Shown here one piece after another: positions 10,051-21,368 of a stretch of DNA of 64,000 nucleotides. Position numbers and translations under genes: made by a program. Every line of letters starts with the position of its first letter. The first letter of the stretch is position 1. The stretch comes from Bacteroidota bacterium (lineage in GTDB: Bacteria > Bacteroidota > Bacteroidia > B-17B0 > Aurantibacillaceae): positions 1 through 64,000 of the forward strand of contig JANYGK010000011.1 of the NCBI GenBank assembly GCA_025362395.1, given 5' to 3'. Under the pieces are notes generated by a model that searched no databases, was not told where the DNA came from, and was given only the letters and a program-made list of their open reading frames with translations.

Positions 10051-11406
10051 TTAAAACTCAGGATTTTTACCCACAAAATTTTGAGGGGTAATTTGCAACA
10101 GCTCTTGTTTTATGTCATCACTTATGTTTAGTCCGTTAATAAAAGTTTGTATCGATTCTTTGGTGACATGCGTATTTGTGCGCGTTAAGTCTTTTAAAGC
10201 TTCATAAGGTTTTGGGTAACCTTCCCTGCGCAAAATAGTTTGTATCGCTTCCGCTACTACAGCCCAGTTATTCTCAAGGTCACGGTTAAAGATCTCTTCA
10301 TTTAAGATCAATTTATCTAATCCTTTTAAAATACTTTTGTAAGAAATTAAACTATGCGCGATCGGTACACCGATATTTCTTAATACAGTACTGTCTGTTA
10401 AATCCCTTTGCAAGCGCGATAAAGGAAGCTTAGCGGCAAGGTGTTCTAATATGGCATTTGCTATACCTAAGTTTCCTTCCGCATTTTCAAAATCAATAGG
10501 GTTTACTTTATGCGGCATCGCAGACGAACCTATCTCTCCCGCTTTCAATTTTTGTTTAAAATATTCCATACTCACATAGATCCACACATCCCTGCACAAA
10601 TCCAACAATATAGTATTGATTCGTTTTAAAGCATCACAATAAGCAGCAATATTATCATAGTGTTCAATTTGTGTAGTGAACCGGCTGCGGTTTAAACCCA
10701 ATGTACTATTTACAAAATCATCACCGAATTTTATCCAGTCATGTTTTGGATAAGCTACATAATGGGCATTAAAATTACCGGTTGCTCCGCCAAATTTAGC
10801 GGAAAAAGGAATGGCTTTCAAATGATTGATTTGTGCTTGTAACCGCTCAACAAATACGTAAATCTCTTTTCCTAAACGGGTTGGTGATGCAGGTTGACCA
10901 TGGGTTCTGGCTAACAAGGATACGTTTTTCCAATCTCTTGATAAGGTGGTTAATCTTTCTGTAAGTAAATTTAAATTTGGCAGTACAACGTCTGTTGTTG
11001 CTTGTTTTAAAGATAAAGGAACAGACGTGTTATTAATATCCTGGGATGTCAACCCAAAGTGTACAAACTCTAAGTAATTTTCTAACCCCTGTGCGTTTAA
11101 TTTTTCTTTAATAAAATATTCAACTGCCTTCACATCATGGTTGGTTATTTTTTCCGTTTCCTTAATAACTTCCGCGTCGGCAAAAGAAAAATGTTGGTAC
11201 ACTGACCTTAAATTGTTGATTTGTAAATCGATTAATTGCGGCAATTGCGGTAAGCCTTGTTGTGATAACAAAATAAAATACTCTATTTCAACTTGTACGC
11301 GGTACCGTATCAATCCAAACTCAGAGAAATAAGCGGCTAGTTCTTTGGTTACTTTCCTGTAACGACCGTCAACAGGCGAAATAGCAGTAAGTGCATTTAA
11401 TTCCAT
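10051..11406 (-). CDS. purB: Adenylosuccinate lyase
   Basis: MELNALTAISPVDGRYR...GSSAMPHKVNPIDFENAEGN signature of fumarase/aspartase-type lyases, PurB N-terminus. Confidence 0.95.
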   Translation of the reverse strand: MELNALTAISPVDGRYRKVTKELAAYFSEFGLIRYRVQVEIEYFILLSQQGLPQLPQLIDLQINNLRSVYQHFSFADAEVIKETEKITNHDVKAVEYFIKEKLNAQGLENYLEFVHFGLTSQDINNTSVPLSLKQATTDVVLPNLNLLTERLTTLSRDWKNVSLLARTHGQPASPTRLGKEIYVFVERLQAQINHLKAIPFSAKFGGATGNFNAHYVAYPKHDWIKFGDDFVNSTLGLNRSRFTTQIEHYDNIAAYCDALKRINTILLDLCRDVWIYVSMEYFKQKLKAGEIGSSAMPHKVNPIDFENAEGNLGIANAILEHLAAKLPLSRLQRDLTDSTVLRNIGVPIAHSLISYKSILKGLDKLILNEEIFNRDLENNWAVVAEAIQTILRREGYPKPYEALKDLTRTNTHVTKESIQTFINGLNISDDIKQELLQITPQNFVGKNPEF

Positions 11407-11484
11407 ATTTTTAAATAAAGGGTAAATATAAGCAATTTAATGCTTCTTCATTCCCACAATTTCCAAATCACAGAATCATATTCG

Positions 11485-14298
11485 TCAATCGATCAGCACT
11501 ATTTTTTTTAACGATGATGTATCGTTTCCTATAAGCTTAATCATGTAAACTCCCGGTGCAATATCTTGCACGTTAACTATTTCTTTAGCTTCCTTTATAG
11601 GTTGCTTATAAACTAGCTGTCCGCTTACATTATACAGTTCAAGCATCGTATATTTTTTACCGGATTGCGTTATGGTAAATTCATGCTTAGCGGGATTTGG
11701 ATACACCCGCATTTCATCGGCACTATTTAGTTCGTTAATAGCATTAGGCTGAGCAGGTACTATTAAATGATTGTAAAGTGTATCGGCTTGGTGTGCCGCT
11801 GCAATTAGTGATTCCAGGCTGTCGGCACCTATCAAAGCAAATGCAACCTTAACCATTTGGCCGGGAGGTATACGGAAAGGACCACTGCTCATAACATTAA
11901 TAATATCATTACCGGTTCCTCCAACCCCTGCTTGTAAACGTTGCGTGCTCATGGCTTTATATTTTTCTTTGGTATCAACACCGTTCGTAAAATCCAAACC
12001 GCCGTTACCGCTGTTAAAATTATCAACTGCATAAAAATCGGAAGGTGCGGTATGGGTCAATAATTTAATTCCCGCATATTTCCCTACTGCTCCCGTATAA
12101 AAGCTATAACCCATTTTTGTAGCGGTATCATAGTTACTCCTGTTTTGTCCGTATGTAGAGCCATCGATATCCCAATCGGCAAAAATACCCGCGTATAACG
12201 TTTTAAGTGTGTCCGTTGCATGGGTATTTTTAATATAGTATTCCCAAATAACAAATTGCTTATACGGATTGGCGTTCCATGCGTATGTATTTTGTTGTAC
12301 CTCTACAGGTATTGGGGCTATGGAATTATTATCATTGATCTTGGCTTGCGTATCAAAATCAGAGGTTAAGGCCGGTAACAATTTTGCAATACGACTTAAT
12401 GTTGCAAAATCAACATCGGCCGCATTTACATTGGTCCCCCTTACACAGTCTGATACCGCTGCTGTATCTTTCCCTATCATTAAGCCTGCTTCATATAAAA
12501 AATCGTTTCCTTTATATTTAAATCCTAACCCCTGTGCCTGTGCATCAAGGTTATAGCCTATTTTCCCCTTACCTGTAGCAGTAGTGTAAACGTCGTTAAT
12601 TTTAATATCTATATAATCTATATTAATAAATACACTGAAATACTGTCTTGCCGAATAGCTTCCATCCTGCATCAACACTTCAAAATCAATAGATTGATTA
12701 ATAGGAATACTTCCGCTGAGCTTAAAGGTAAAAGGATCCAACGTATTGGTTTTACTTGCCAATGTATTAATAAACCCTAATGATGTGGTATTATCCATTA
12801 CGGTTGAATAGGAAGATAAGGGGGTAACCGTTACATTTAACGCCGCGGTAGGATTAAGGTAATTTGTAAATTTTCCGGTAATACGCAACGTATCGCCTAC
12901 ATTATATATATCATCATTGTGATCGGTAATACTTATATCGCTCAATACAACGCTTGGTAATGGCGGATCGGTAAGAGCCCTGTATAAATTAATTCTTCCT
13001 GCTCCCAGTTTATTAATATATGAAGGGTTTACAGGATAAATATTATCGGAAGTTACTTTTAACCGTTCCCCAAGCTGTAAACCGTTATACGCCGGAAATT
13101 GTTTTTTAACAATACCTGCGGCACCTGCCGTTAAGGGCGATGACATGGATGTGCCGGTTAATGTAATATAAAAGCTGCCGGGCCAGGTAGAATTAATATT
13201 GTCTCCCGGAGCGCATACATCCACAAAATAGCCGTAGTCGGATGTAGAATGCTTCACATCGTTAGAGGACGTGTTAGCGACGGCCAATACATAGTTATAA
13301 GCACCGGGGAAAAAATCACCGTCTGTTCCATTGTTGCCTGCCGCAGCCACTACCAAACAATTTTTATTAATGGTTGCGTAATCTATAATATCCTGCCCGT
13401 ATTGGCTTCCGCCTCCGCCACCCCAGGAACAATTAATAACTGCACAACCATGGTCGGCCGCGTATTTAATGCCTTCATACGCTGCTATTAAAGAACCGCT
13501 TGCATCACCGATTTTTACCGGTAAAAATTTACAATTAAATCCTACACCTGCTCCGCCAATAGCGTTATCCGCGCTTGCGCCCGCTATGCCGCATACATGA
13601 ACTCCATGGGCATTGGCTTCCCAAGTTGGGTCATTATCATTTACCCCTAAATCCCACCCCATATAATTATCAATGTAGCCGTCGCCATCGTTATCTACAC
13701 CATCAATTACATCCGCATAATTACGTTTAATGTTGTTAAACAAATCACTGTGAGTGGGGTCTGTGCCTGTATCTGTAATACCTATCACAATTGATGAATC
13801 TCCCTTACTGATGTTCCAGGCGCCAAATGCATTAACCGTTTGTAAATGGTATTGATTGGTAGCATTAGCCAAAGGATCGTTTGGCATATAGGTTGTCTTC
13901 GGAATAAAGTGCGGCTCGGCATATACTAAAATTCCTGAAAGCAATAATTTACTGACGGCCTTTTCAATAAGCAGATCTGATGTATAGTTAAGCTCATAGA
14001 TCAAAGAAAGATCAGCAAATTTTTGTCCTGTTTCATTGGTTGGCTTATCGGGAGTTTTATCTGAAGGAAATTTTTTATGGAGGTTTGTAATGCCCACGGC
14101 AGCAGCCATAGCATTAAATAAAGGATTATCTATTTTACTCAGATCACAATTTGCCGCGTAGGCGGGTTTAACTTTAATGATAATTGTTTTCGGCAAATAA
14201 TCGGCGTCTGTAATGTTTTTACTTAGCTTGTATAGTTTTTGCGAATTTACACTTTGGCATAAAAGCAGAAATGGAAAAATGATTAAAAATGATCTCAT
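11485..14298 (-). CDS. S8 subtilisin-like serine protease with T9SS C-terminal sorting domain
   Basis: Catalytic triad contexts IGITDTGTDPTHSDL, NAHGVHVCGIAGA, GTSMSSPLTAGAAG; C-terminal VYPNPAKHEFTI...GVYMIKLIGN...KKIVLID. Confidence 0.92.
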   Translation of the reverse strand: MRSFLIIFPFLLLCQSVNSQKLYKLSKNITDADYLPKTIIIKVKPAYAANCDLSKIDNPLFNAMAAAVGITNLHKKFPSDKTPDKPTNETGQKFADLSLIYELNYTSDLLIEKAVSKLLLSGILVYAEPHFIPKTTYMPNDPLANATNQYHLQTVNAFGAWNISKGDSSIVIGITDTGTDPTHSDLFNNIKRNYADVIDGVDNDGDGYIDNYMGWDLGVNDNDPTWEANAHGVHVCGIAGASADNAIGGAGVGFNCKFLPVKIGDASGSLIAAYEGIKYAADHGCAVINCSWGGGGGSQYGQDIIDYATINKNCLVVAAAGNNGTDGDFFPGAYNYVLAVANTSSNDVKHSTSDYGYFVDVCAPGDNINSTWPGSFYITLTGTSMSSPLTAGAAGIVKKQFPAYNGLQLGERLKVTSDNIYPVNPSYINKLGAGRINLYRALTDPPLPSVVLSDISITDHNDDIYNVGDTLRITGKFTNYLNPTAALNVTVTPLSSYSTVMDNTTSLGFINTLASKTNTLDPFTFKLSGSIPINQSIDFEVLMQDGSYSARQYFSVFINIDYIDIKINDVYTTATGKGKIGYNLDAQAQGLGFKYKGNDFLYEAGLMIGKDTAAVSDCVRGTNVNAADVDFATLSRIAKLLPALTSDFDTQAKINDNNSIAPIPVEVQQNTYAWNANPYKQFVIWEYYIKNTHATDTLKTLYAGIFADWDIDGSTYGQNRSNYDTATKMGYSFYTGAVGKYAGIKLLTHTAPSDFYAVDNFNSGNGGLDFTNGVDTKEKYKAMSTQRLQAGVGGTGNDIINVMSSGPFRIPPGQMVKVAFALIGADSLESLIAAAHQADTLYNHLIVPAQPNAINELNSADEMRVYPNPAKHEFTITQSGKKYTMLELYNVSGQLVYKQPIKEAKEIVNVQDIAPGVYMIKLIGNDTSSLKKIVLID

Positions 14299-14308
14299 TT
14301 AAATTAAT

Positions 14309-15262
14309 TTAATGAAGTAAATAGCCCCGGTGTTTATCGAATTTTTCGAGCGTACGAATGCCTGAAGAGCTGATGTGTTCAAACTCCTTATCACAAAATA
14401 CATTCACGATCTTAATGTCCGGTTTCAGTTCTTGTATATAACGGTATTGATTTTGTTCGTATTGAAAGTCGGTTGAATTACGTAAACCGCGTACTACCGT
14501 AACACTGTAGCCTAAAGAATCAACACAGTCAGTTAACAAACCGTTATACTCTGTTTGCTGCCTATTGGCAATGGTTTTAGGAACGTCCCAGGTTCGTTCT
14601 GCTTTATCCGAATTTTTGCCAAAGGCTATTATTACTTTATCAAACAGCTTTTCCGCCTTTTGCAAAACGTTGTAATGACCTTTATGGAACGGATTAAAAC
14701 TGCCTGCGAACAAACCGATATTGGGTTCTACGGAATTAACATAATCAATTAAGTGAGTTAAATTCCCGTTTGTATTGAAGTGTTTTAATATTTCGATCCG
14801 TTTTACTTTATACTCTTTATAATCGATAAATTGAAATTCTTTAAAAATTTGTTTTTCGTAAACGATCAATTTATCAAATGAAGCATTTAAAATTGATAAG
14901 TCTGCTTTTATAAATTCCTCCGAAAACGGCACACTTGGCTTATGGTTTTTTGTATCAAGGATCAATTGCCGGATGTGCTGTTTTTGCTCTGTGGTTAACC
15001 CGGATAACTTAGCGGCATTTAAAAAGTATTCTGCCGAATCTTCTTCATTGGTTGCTGATTGAGGGTTATAGATAATATCGTGAAATACAGCCGTTAAAAA
15101 TAATTCATCGTGCATTAACATATCCGCGCTGTGTAATTGTTTCAACACCTCTTCAATATGCGTTAAAGTGTGATAAAAACGATGCGGCTCATCATAAAGG
15201 TTTATCACATCAGAGTTGAACTGAAGATGATTTAAGCGATGTGATATTTCGGCAATGGTCAT
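14309..15262 (-). CDS. coaD: HD-domain / pantetheine-phosphate adenylyltransferase (CoaD) fusion protein
   Basis: N-terminal HD motif (FLTAVFHDIIYNP) and C-terminal nucleotidyltransferase GLFAGSFNPFHKGHYNVL...VVRGLRNSTDFQYEQNQYRYIQ...ISSSGIR. Start moved to MTIAEISHRL. Confidence 0.88.
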   Translation of the reverse strand: MTIAEISHRLNHLQFNSDVINLYDEPHRFYHTLTHIEEVLKQLHSADMLMHDELFLTAVFHDIIYNPQSATNEEDSAEYFLNAAKLSGLTTEQKQHIRQLILDTKNHKPSVPFSEEFIKADLSILNASFDKLIVYEKQIFKEFQFIDYKEYKVKRIEILKHFNTNGNLTHLIDYVNSVEPNIGLFAGSFNPFHKGHYNVLQKAEKLFDKVIIAFGKNSDKAERTWDVPKTIANRQQTEYNGLLTDCVDSLGYSVTVVRGLRNSTDFQYEQNQYRYIQELKPDIKIVNVFCDKEFEHISSSGIRTLEKFDKHRGYLLH

Positions 15263-15307
15263 AATTAATAATGTTGGCCCGCAGATCACGCGGATTTAGC
15301 AGATTTT

Positions 15308-15525
15308 TTATAAATTATTTACTTTTCTATAAATTGATTTCGATATATCATCACAAATAAAATTAATTAATAAACCTAGTTTTAATCCCGTCAATCTTAA
15401 ATATGAGTAGCTTCATAAACTGATTCTAATAAACCCGGCCCAAGTTCATTATATACATCAAACACACATCCTCTTATAGTATAAGAAATGTCATTTTCAG
15501 TTAGTATAGTTACTTTAGACTCCAT
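15308..15525 (-). pseudogene. Internally deleted GxxExxY-family protein remnant
   Basis: Reverse translation: MESKVTILTENDISYTIRGCVFDVYNELGPGLLESVYEA (GxxExxY motif), then a frame change and YLRLTGLKLGLLINFICDDISKSIYRKVNNL, resembling the C-terminus of the same family; the middle of the protein is missing. Confidence 0.75.
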
Positions 15526-15553
15526 TTTTTAATCTTTTCTAATCTGCGAGAAG

Positions 15554-16792
15554 CTATTTCTTTTTCAAATAAAACAAGGTCGAACAATTTGTTTTTCGCA
15601 AGATCTTATTTGCCTGTTCTTTTATTTGTTCTGCCGTTACTTTTTGGTAATTCTCAATTTCTAAATTAATTAAATTAGCGTCTCCCAAAAGTTCAGATAT
15701 AGCAAGGTTTGTAGCCTTATTCAATACATCTGTTTCACTAAATGTTACAGTCGATTCTACTTTATTTTTACATTTCTGTAATTCGGTATCGCTTACTAAT
15801 TCAGTTTGTAATTTTAATATTTCAGCGTCAATTCCGGCTTCCGCTTGTTCAATACTTACCCCATCGTTAATTTTACCTGATATAACAAATAAACCTCTAT
15901 CAAAATCGCCCATTACATAAGCGTTCAAATCAGAAAATAATTGCTTGTCTTTTATTAATGTTTTGTATAGACGTGATGAATTTCCTCTCGATAAAATATC
16001 AGAGATCAGATCAATCGTATGGTATTCCGGATCTACTCTTGAACACATTCGGTAAGCCCTGTAAATGGAGCTAATGGGCACATCGCGCTCAACGGTTAAG
16101 CTTCTGTACTCTGTTTGCGCAGGTTCGGCAGGCAAATTACGTTGCAGCTTTATACCTGCATCAATCGGTTCAAACCATTTTTCTGCCAAACGTTTTACAT
16201 GGTCCACATCCACATCACCCGCAATTACTAATATAGCATTGCTCGGATTATAATGCGCTTTAAAAAATGCTTTCACATCTTCCATCGTCGCATCTTCAAT
16301 ATGTTTAATTTCTTTACCGATGGTGGCCCATTTATAAGGATGTACTTTATAAATTAACGGGCGTAATAACAACCAAACATCGCCGTACGGCTGGTTTAAA
16401 TAACGTTGCTTAAATTCTTCAATAACCACGTTTCGTTGCACATCCAAACTCTTTTTATCAAAAGCCAGGCTCAACATTCGGTCACTTTCCAACCAAAAAG
16501 CGGTTTCTAAATTTTCAGCGGGCACTGTGCAGTAATAGTTGGTAATATCGTTGGTGGTAAACGCATTATTTTCGCCTCCAACAAGCTGCAGAGGCTCATC
16601 GTAATTGGGTATATTAATGCTGCCGCCAAACATTAAATGTTCAAATAAATGAGCAAAGCCGGTTTTATTTTCATCCTCATCGCGCGCTCCAACGTCGTAA
16701 ATAATATTTAAGCAGGCCATCGGCGTACTTTTATCCCGGTGAACAATAACTGTAAGATTATTTTTAAGTCTAAACTTTTCGAATTGGATCAT
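15554..16792 (-). CDS. M16-family zinc metallopeptidase
   Basis: HxxEH motif in GFAHLFEHLMFGGSINIPNYDEPLQLVGGENNAFT; ERNVVIEEFKQR (downstream Glu). Confidence 0.92.
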   Translation of the reverse strand: MIQFEKFRLKNNLTVIVHRDKSTPMACLNIIYDVGARDEDENKTGFAHLFEHLMFGGSINIPNYDEPLQLVGGENNAFTTNDITNYYCTVPAENLETAFWLESDRMLSLAFDKKSLDVQRNVVIEEFKQRYLNQPYGDVWLLLRPLIYKVHPYKWATIGKEIKHIEDATMEDVKAFFKAHYNPSNAILVIAGDVDVDHVKRLAEKWFEPIDAGIKLQRNLPAEPAQTEYRSLTVERDVPISSIYRAYRMCSRVDPEYHTIDLISDILSRGNSSRLYKTLIKDKQLFSDLNAYVMGDFDRGLFVISGKINDGVSIEQAEAGIDAEILKLQTELVSDTELQKCKNKVESTVTFSETDVLNKATNLAISELLGDANLINLEIENYQKVTAEQIKEQANKILRKTNCSTLFYLKKK

Positions 16793-16877
16793 AAAATGTT
16801 TTGAGTACTAAATTATGTTTAAAGATACTAAAAAGGGGGTTAAATAAATACAAAAACCTTATTTTTAAACCCATATA

Positions 16878-17222
16878 ATGGAGTTTACCCAAAACATAAA
16901 AAAGCATGAAAACCTGCACGTTGTTTTTTGGCTCATCAAAGATAGTTGTTGGATGCTGCAATTAAGATGGCTTGGAGTAGTGATGATTATTCCAACCTTA
17001 ATTATAGCGGCTGTTATTGTATACGCTACCCGAAAAACAACGGATGTTTATATAAACTTTGCCGTTTTATTTTGGATTTGCGCTAACAGTTTTTGGATGT
17101 ATACTGAGTTTTTTACAACCGGCAAATATAAACTGTTAGCTGCTATCCCCTTTGTATTTGGGTTTATGTGTGTTGGCATTTATTACTACAAAACGCTGTT
17201 TGGAAAGCAAGCCGGGTCTTAA
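16878..17222 (+). CDS. Small hypothetical membrane protein
   Basis: About three predicted hydrophobic helices; no recognised family. Confidence 0.5.
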   Translation: MEFTQNIKKHENLHVVFWLIKDSCWMLQLRWLGVVMIIPTLIIAAVIVYATRKTTDVYINFAVLFWICANSFWMYTEFFTTGKYKLLAAIPFVFGFMCVGIYYYKTLFGKQAGS

Positions 17223-17306
17223 TTTTTTCCAGGCTAAATCGACTAATTCTTGTCTCAAAACCGGAAAAACTACTATATTAGTCAACTCTATTTAACTCAA
17301 TTTCCA

Positions 17307-20300
17307 ATGGAAACTACCCCATACCACTCTAAACATAAAATTCGTATTGTAACTGCTGCTGCTTTGTTCGACGGGCACGATGCCGCTATAAATATTATGC
17401 GCCGTATTATCCAGTCGAGCGGTGCCGAAGTAATTCATTTAGGCCACGACAGGAGCGCACAGGAAGTAGTAAATTGCGCCATACAGGAAGATGCGAATGC
17501 AATTGCCGTAACAAGCTACCAAGGCGGGCACGTGGAATATTTTAAATACATGTACGACCTTTTAAAAGAAAAGAATTGTGAACATATTAAATTATTCGGC
17601 GGCGGCGGCGGTGTAATTTTACCAACAGAAATTGAAGAATTACATAATTACGGAATTACAAAAATATATTCTCCCGATGACGGGCGTTCCCTTGGCTTAC
17701 AAGGAATGATAAACGATTTGCTGCGTCAGTGCGACTATGCAACGGGCACCAATATTAAACAAGACGTTGCTAAAATAGCAGACCGTGATTATAAATCAAT
17801 AGCACGAATTATTTCGGCAGCCGAAAATTTTAATGAAGAAAATCTAAGCTTATTAAATGAGCTGAAAGAAAAAGCAGGTAAATCACACACCCCTGTGCTT
17901 GGCATAACGGGCACGGGAGGTTCAGGAAAATCGAGCCTTGTAGACGAACTGGTACGCCGCTTTTTAATTGATTTTAAAGATAAGCAAATCGCTATTATTT
18001 CGGTTGATCCGTCGAAGCGTAAAACCGGCGGTGCATTATTAGGTGACAGGATCCGGATGAACGCTATAAATAATGACCGTGTGTATATGCGTTCATTGGC
18101 AACACGACAAAGCAATTTAGCCTTAAGTAAATATGTACAGGATGCGGTTAATATTTGTAAGGCTGCTAATTTTGATCTGATCATTTTAGAAACATCAGGA
18201 ATAGGACAAAGCGATACAGAAATTATTGAGCACTCTAACATGAGTTTATATGTAATGACGCCTGAATATGGCGCTGCTACACAGTTAGAGAAAATTGACA
18301 TGTTGGATTTTGCCGATATTATTGCGCTGAATAAATTTGATAAGCGCGGTGCATTAGACGCTATTCGTGATGTAAAAAAACAATACAAACGCAATCATAA
18401 CTTATGGGAGATTGCAGATGAAGACATTCCTGTTTTCGGAACTATTGCTTCTCAATTTAACGACCCGGGCATGAACCGTTTATACAAAGCGGTCATGAAT
18501 AAAATGGCAGAGAAAACAGGCAATAAAAACCTGGCTTCTCAATTTCACATTACGGAAGAAATGAGTGAGAAAATTTATATCATTCCTCCTTCCAAAACAC
18601 GTTATTTAAGTGAGATCTCTGAAAACAACCGCAGCTACGATAAACGTGCGAGCCAACAGGCGGAAGTGGCGCAAAAATTATATGGCATCCAAAAAACTAT
18701 TGAAACAATTAGTGAGTCAAAGATGGACGATAAAGATCGCTTGATTAAAGGTTTACAAGAGGCTTTTGAAAAAACGAAATTAGATTTGGATCCTCGTAAT
18801 TTGCTAGTGATCGAAAACTGGGAAGCAAAAAAGAAATTATTCAGCAGCGAGTTTTACGAATTTAAAGTGCGTGACAAAGTGTTGAAGATCGCGACACATT
18901 ATGAATCTTTATCTCATTTACAGATCCCTAAAATTGCTTCGCCGAAATACACTTCCTGGGGCGATATTTTAAAATGGAACTTGCAGGAAAATTTCCCGGG
19001 AGATTTTCCTTACACTGCCGGTATTTATCCGTTTAAACGTGAAGGGGAAGACCCTACCCGTATGTTTGCCGGCGAAGGCGGACCTGAGAGAACCAATAAA
19101 CGGTTCCACTACGTCAGTAAAGGATTGCCTGCAGCCCGCCTGAGTACAGCGTTTGACAGTGTGACACTTTACGGCAACGACCCCGATTACCGCCCTGATA
19201 TTTACGGTAAAGTTGGGAACAGTGGGGTAAGTATTTGTTGCTTGGACGACGCTAAAAAATTATACAGCGGTTTTAATTTAGCTGATCCTAAAACATCGGT
19301 GTCGATGACCATTAACGGTCCGGCCCCTACCCTTGCCGCTTTTTTTATGAATGCCGCTATTGATCAGCAATGCGAATTTTATATTAAAGAACACGGTTTA
19401 GAAAAAGACGTTGAAGAAAAAATAAAAGCCATTTATAAAGTTAAAGGAACGGTTCGCCCGACCTATCAAGGCGAATTACCGGAAGGCAATAACGGCTTAG
19501 GCTTAATGTTACTAGGTGTTACAGGCGACCAAGTGTTACCGCATGATGTATACGAAAAAATTAAAGCAACCACTTTATCGCAAGTGCGCGGGACTGTGCA
19601 AGCTGATATTTTAAAAGAAGATCAGGCACAGAACACCTGCATTTTCAGCACAGAATTCAGCTTACGCGTTATGGGCGATGTACAGCAATACTTTATTGAT
19701 AAGAAAGTGCGTAACTTTTATTCGGTAAGCATAAGCGGTTATCATATTGCTGAAGCAGGGGCCAATCCTATCTCCCAGTTGGCTTTTACATTGGCAAACG
19801 GGTTTACGTTTGTTGAATATTATTTAAGCCGCGGAATGAACATTGATGATTTCGCCCCTAATTTATCCTTTTTCTTTAGTAACGGTATTGACCCGGAGTA
19901 CAGTGTCATTGGCCGCGTAAGTCGCCGTATTTGGAGTAAAGCGATGAAGCTGCGTTACGGCGGAAATGAGAGAAGCCAGATGTTAAAATACCATATTCAA
20001 ACATCGGGTCGTTCGTTACACGCACAGGAAATTGATTTTAATGACATTCGTACAACCTTGCAGGCCTTGTATGCTATTTATGACAATTGTAATTCACTGC
20101 ACACCAACGCTTATGATGAAGCTATTACCACGCCTACAGAAGAATCTGTTCGTAGGGCTATGGCTATCCAGTTAATTATTAACCGTGAATTAGGCTTAGC
20201 GAAAAATGAAAATCCGTTACAGGGGTCCTTCATTATTGAAGAGCTAACCGACCTTGTAGAGGAAGCCGTGTTAACCGAGTTTGACCGTATTTCTGAACGC

Positions 20301-20687
20301 GGCGGGGTATTGGGAGCTATGGAAACAATGTACCAACGCGGACAAATTCAGGAAGAAAGCTTGTATTACGAAACACTGAAACATACCGGGGAATATCCTA
20401 TTATCGGCGTAAACACGTTTTTATCAAGTAAAGGCAGCCCTACCATCATTCCTAAAGAAGTGATTCGCTCAACATCGGAAGAAAAAGAATACCAGATAAA
20501 TATGCTTAACGAATTACAGAACTCACATAAAGAAAAACATACTGAGTATGTAAAAAAGCTACAGCATGCGGCCATACAAAATAAAAATATTTTTGATGAA
20601 TTAATGGAAGCCGTTAAGTACATGAGCTTAGGGCAGATTACACGCGCCTTGTTTGAAGTAGGCGGCCAGTACAGGAGAAATATGTAA
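17307..20687 (+). CDS. icmF: Fused isobutyryl-CoA mutase-type protein (B12-binding domain, MeaB-like GTPase, acyl-CoA mutase)
   Basis: B12-binding [33 protein letters not shown]; Walker [22 protein letters not shown]; mutase domain [50 protein letters not shown]...; start moved to METTPYHSK. Confidence 0.92.
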   Translation: METTPYHSKHKIRIVTAAALFDGHDAAINIMRRIIQSSGAEVIHLGHDRSAQEVVNCAIQEDANAIAVTSYQGGHVEYFKYMYDLLKEKNCEHIKLFGGGGGVILPTEIEELHNYGITKIYSPDDGRSLGLQGMINDLLRQCDYATGTNIKQDVAKIADRDYKSIARIISAAENFNEENLSLLNELKEKAGKSHTPVLGITGTGGSGKSSLVDELVRRFLIDFKDKQIAIISVDPSKRKTGGALLGDRIRMNAINNDRVYMRSLATRQSNLALSKYVQDAVNICKAANFDLIILETSGIGQSDTEIIEHSNMSLYVMTPEYGAATQLEKIDMLDFADIIALNKFDKRGALDAIRDVKKQYKRNHNLWEIADEDIPVFGTIASQFNDPGMNRLYKAVMNKMAEKTGNKNLASQFHITEEMSEKIYIIPPSKTRYLSEISENNRSYDKRASQQAEVAQKLYGIQKTIETISESKMDDKDRLIKGLQEAFEKTKLDLDPRNLLVIENWEAKKKLFSSEFYEFKVRDKVLKIATHYESLSHLQIPKIASPKYTSWGDILKWNLQENFPGDFPYTAGIYPFKREGEDPTRMFAGEGGPERTNKRFHYVSKGLPAARLSTAFDSVTLYGNDPDYRPDIYGKVGNSGVSICCLDDAKKLYSGFNLADPKTSVSMTINGPAPTLAAFFMNAAIDQQCEFYIKEHGLEKDVEEKIKAIYKVKGTVRPTYQGELPEGNNGLGLMLLGVTGDQVLPHDVYEKIKATTLSQVRGTVQADILKEDQAQNTCIFSTEFSLRVMGDVQQYFIDKKVRNFYSVSISGYHIAEAGANPISQLAFTLANGFTFVEYYLSRGMNIDDFAPNLSFFFSNGIDPEYSVIGRVSRRIWSKAMKLRYGGNERSQMLKYHIQTSGRSLHAQEIDFNDIRTTLQALYAIYDNCNSLHTNAYDEAITTPTEESVRRAMAIQLIINRELGLAKNENPLQGSFIIEELTDLVEEAVLTEFDRISERGGVLGAMETMYQRGQIQEESLYYETLKHTGEYPIIGVNTFLSSKGSPTIIPKEVIRSTSEEKEYQINMLNELQNSHKEKHTEYVKKLQHAAIQNKNIFDELMEAVKYMSLGQITRALFEVGGQYRRNM

Positions 20688-20690
20688 GTA

Positions 20691-21089
20691 ATGATCAAAA
20701 AAAACTTACTTATTCTTTTTATTTTATACTTGTCATTATGCGATGCTGCTGATTTTATTCCAAAAAAAACAAAAACATATCCTGCCGGTTTGAGCGCGCT
20801 AACCTTGAGTTATTATAATAAAAAATTTAATGTATCTTTTTTAGAACATAAGAATAATTATGAAATATCTTTTAAAGAATATACTTTCAGGAGATTTGAT
20901 TCCGCAAAAAAATTTAATAAAGTAAATTTTGTTTCTGTAAATATAGATGAGAATGGACATTCTGAAAAAAGGATCATTGATGAAAATAATACCGCGCATT
21001 TATTTCCTTGGCTAAATGATAACCATCAACATAAAGTACATAGTTTTGAAAGTCGGTCTTTTATTCCGTTAGAATTTTTATTCAACTAA
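20691..21089 (+). CDS. Hypothetical secreted protein
   Basis: Signal-peptide-like N-terminus (MIKKNLLILFILYLSLCDA), no recognised family. Confidence 0.5.
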   Translation: MIKKNLLILFILYLSLCDAADFIPKKTKTYPAGLSALTLSYYNKKFNVSFLEHKNNYEISFKEYTFRRFDSAKKFNKVNFVSVNIDENGHSEKRIIDENNTAHLFPWLNDNHQHKVHSFESRSFIPLEFLFN

Positions 21090-21368
21090 TATAAGCTGGA
21101 AAGGAAGTGTTAGAACGTGTACTGTGTAGTGTGCGAAATTTAATTAATAAAAATCAGGTTTATGTAGATGCTCTTAATATATAACCAAAATTCTCTCAAA
21201 TACTTAAACCAAACTAATTACTCCGGAACTTCAACGTTAAATCACTGTTCCTGATCAAAAAAACATCTTAAATTTTAGGCTATTTGCAAAAATGGCTTAC
21301 TTTTGTTAAAATTTAGATCCTATACATAACTTGACATTTTTAGGGTAGTTGATAAATACAATTATTAT

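Noticed and set aside
12269-12556. 95-aa plus-strand ORF
   Set aside because: Antisense within the subtilisin-like protease gene.
17789-18394. 201-aa minus-strand ORF
   Set aside because: Shadow ORF opposite the conserved MeaB-like GTPase domain of icmF; composition (Ser/Leu/Ile-rich) typical of antisense frames.
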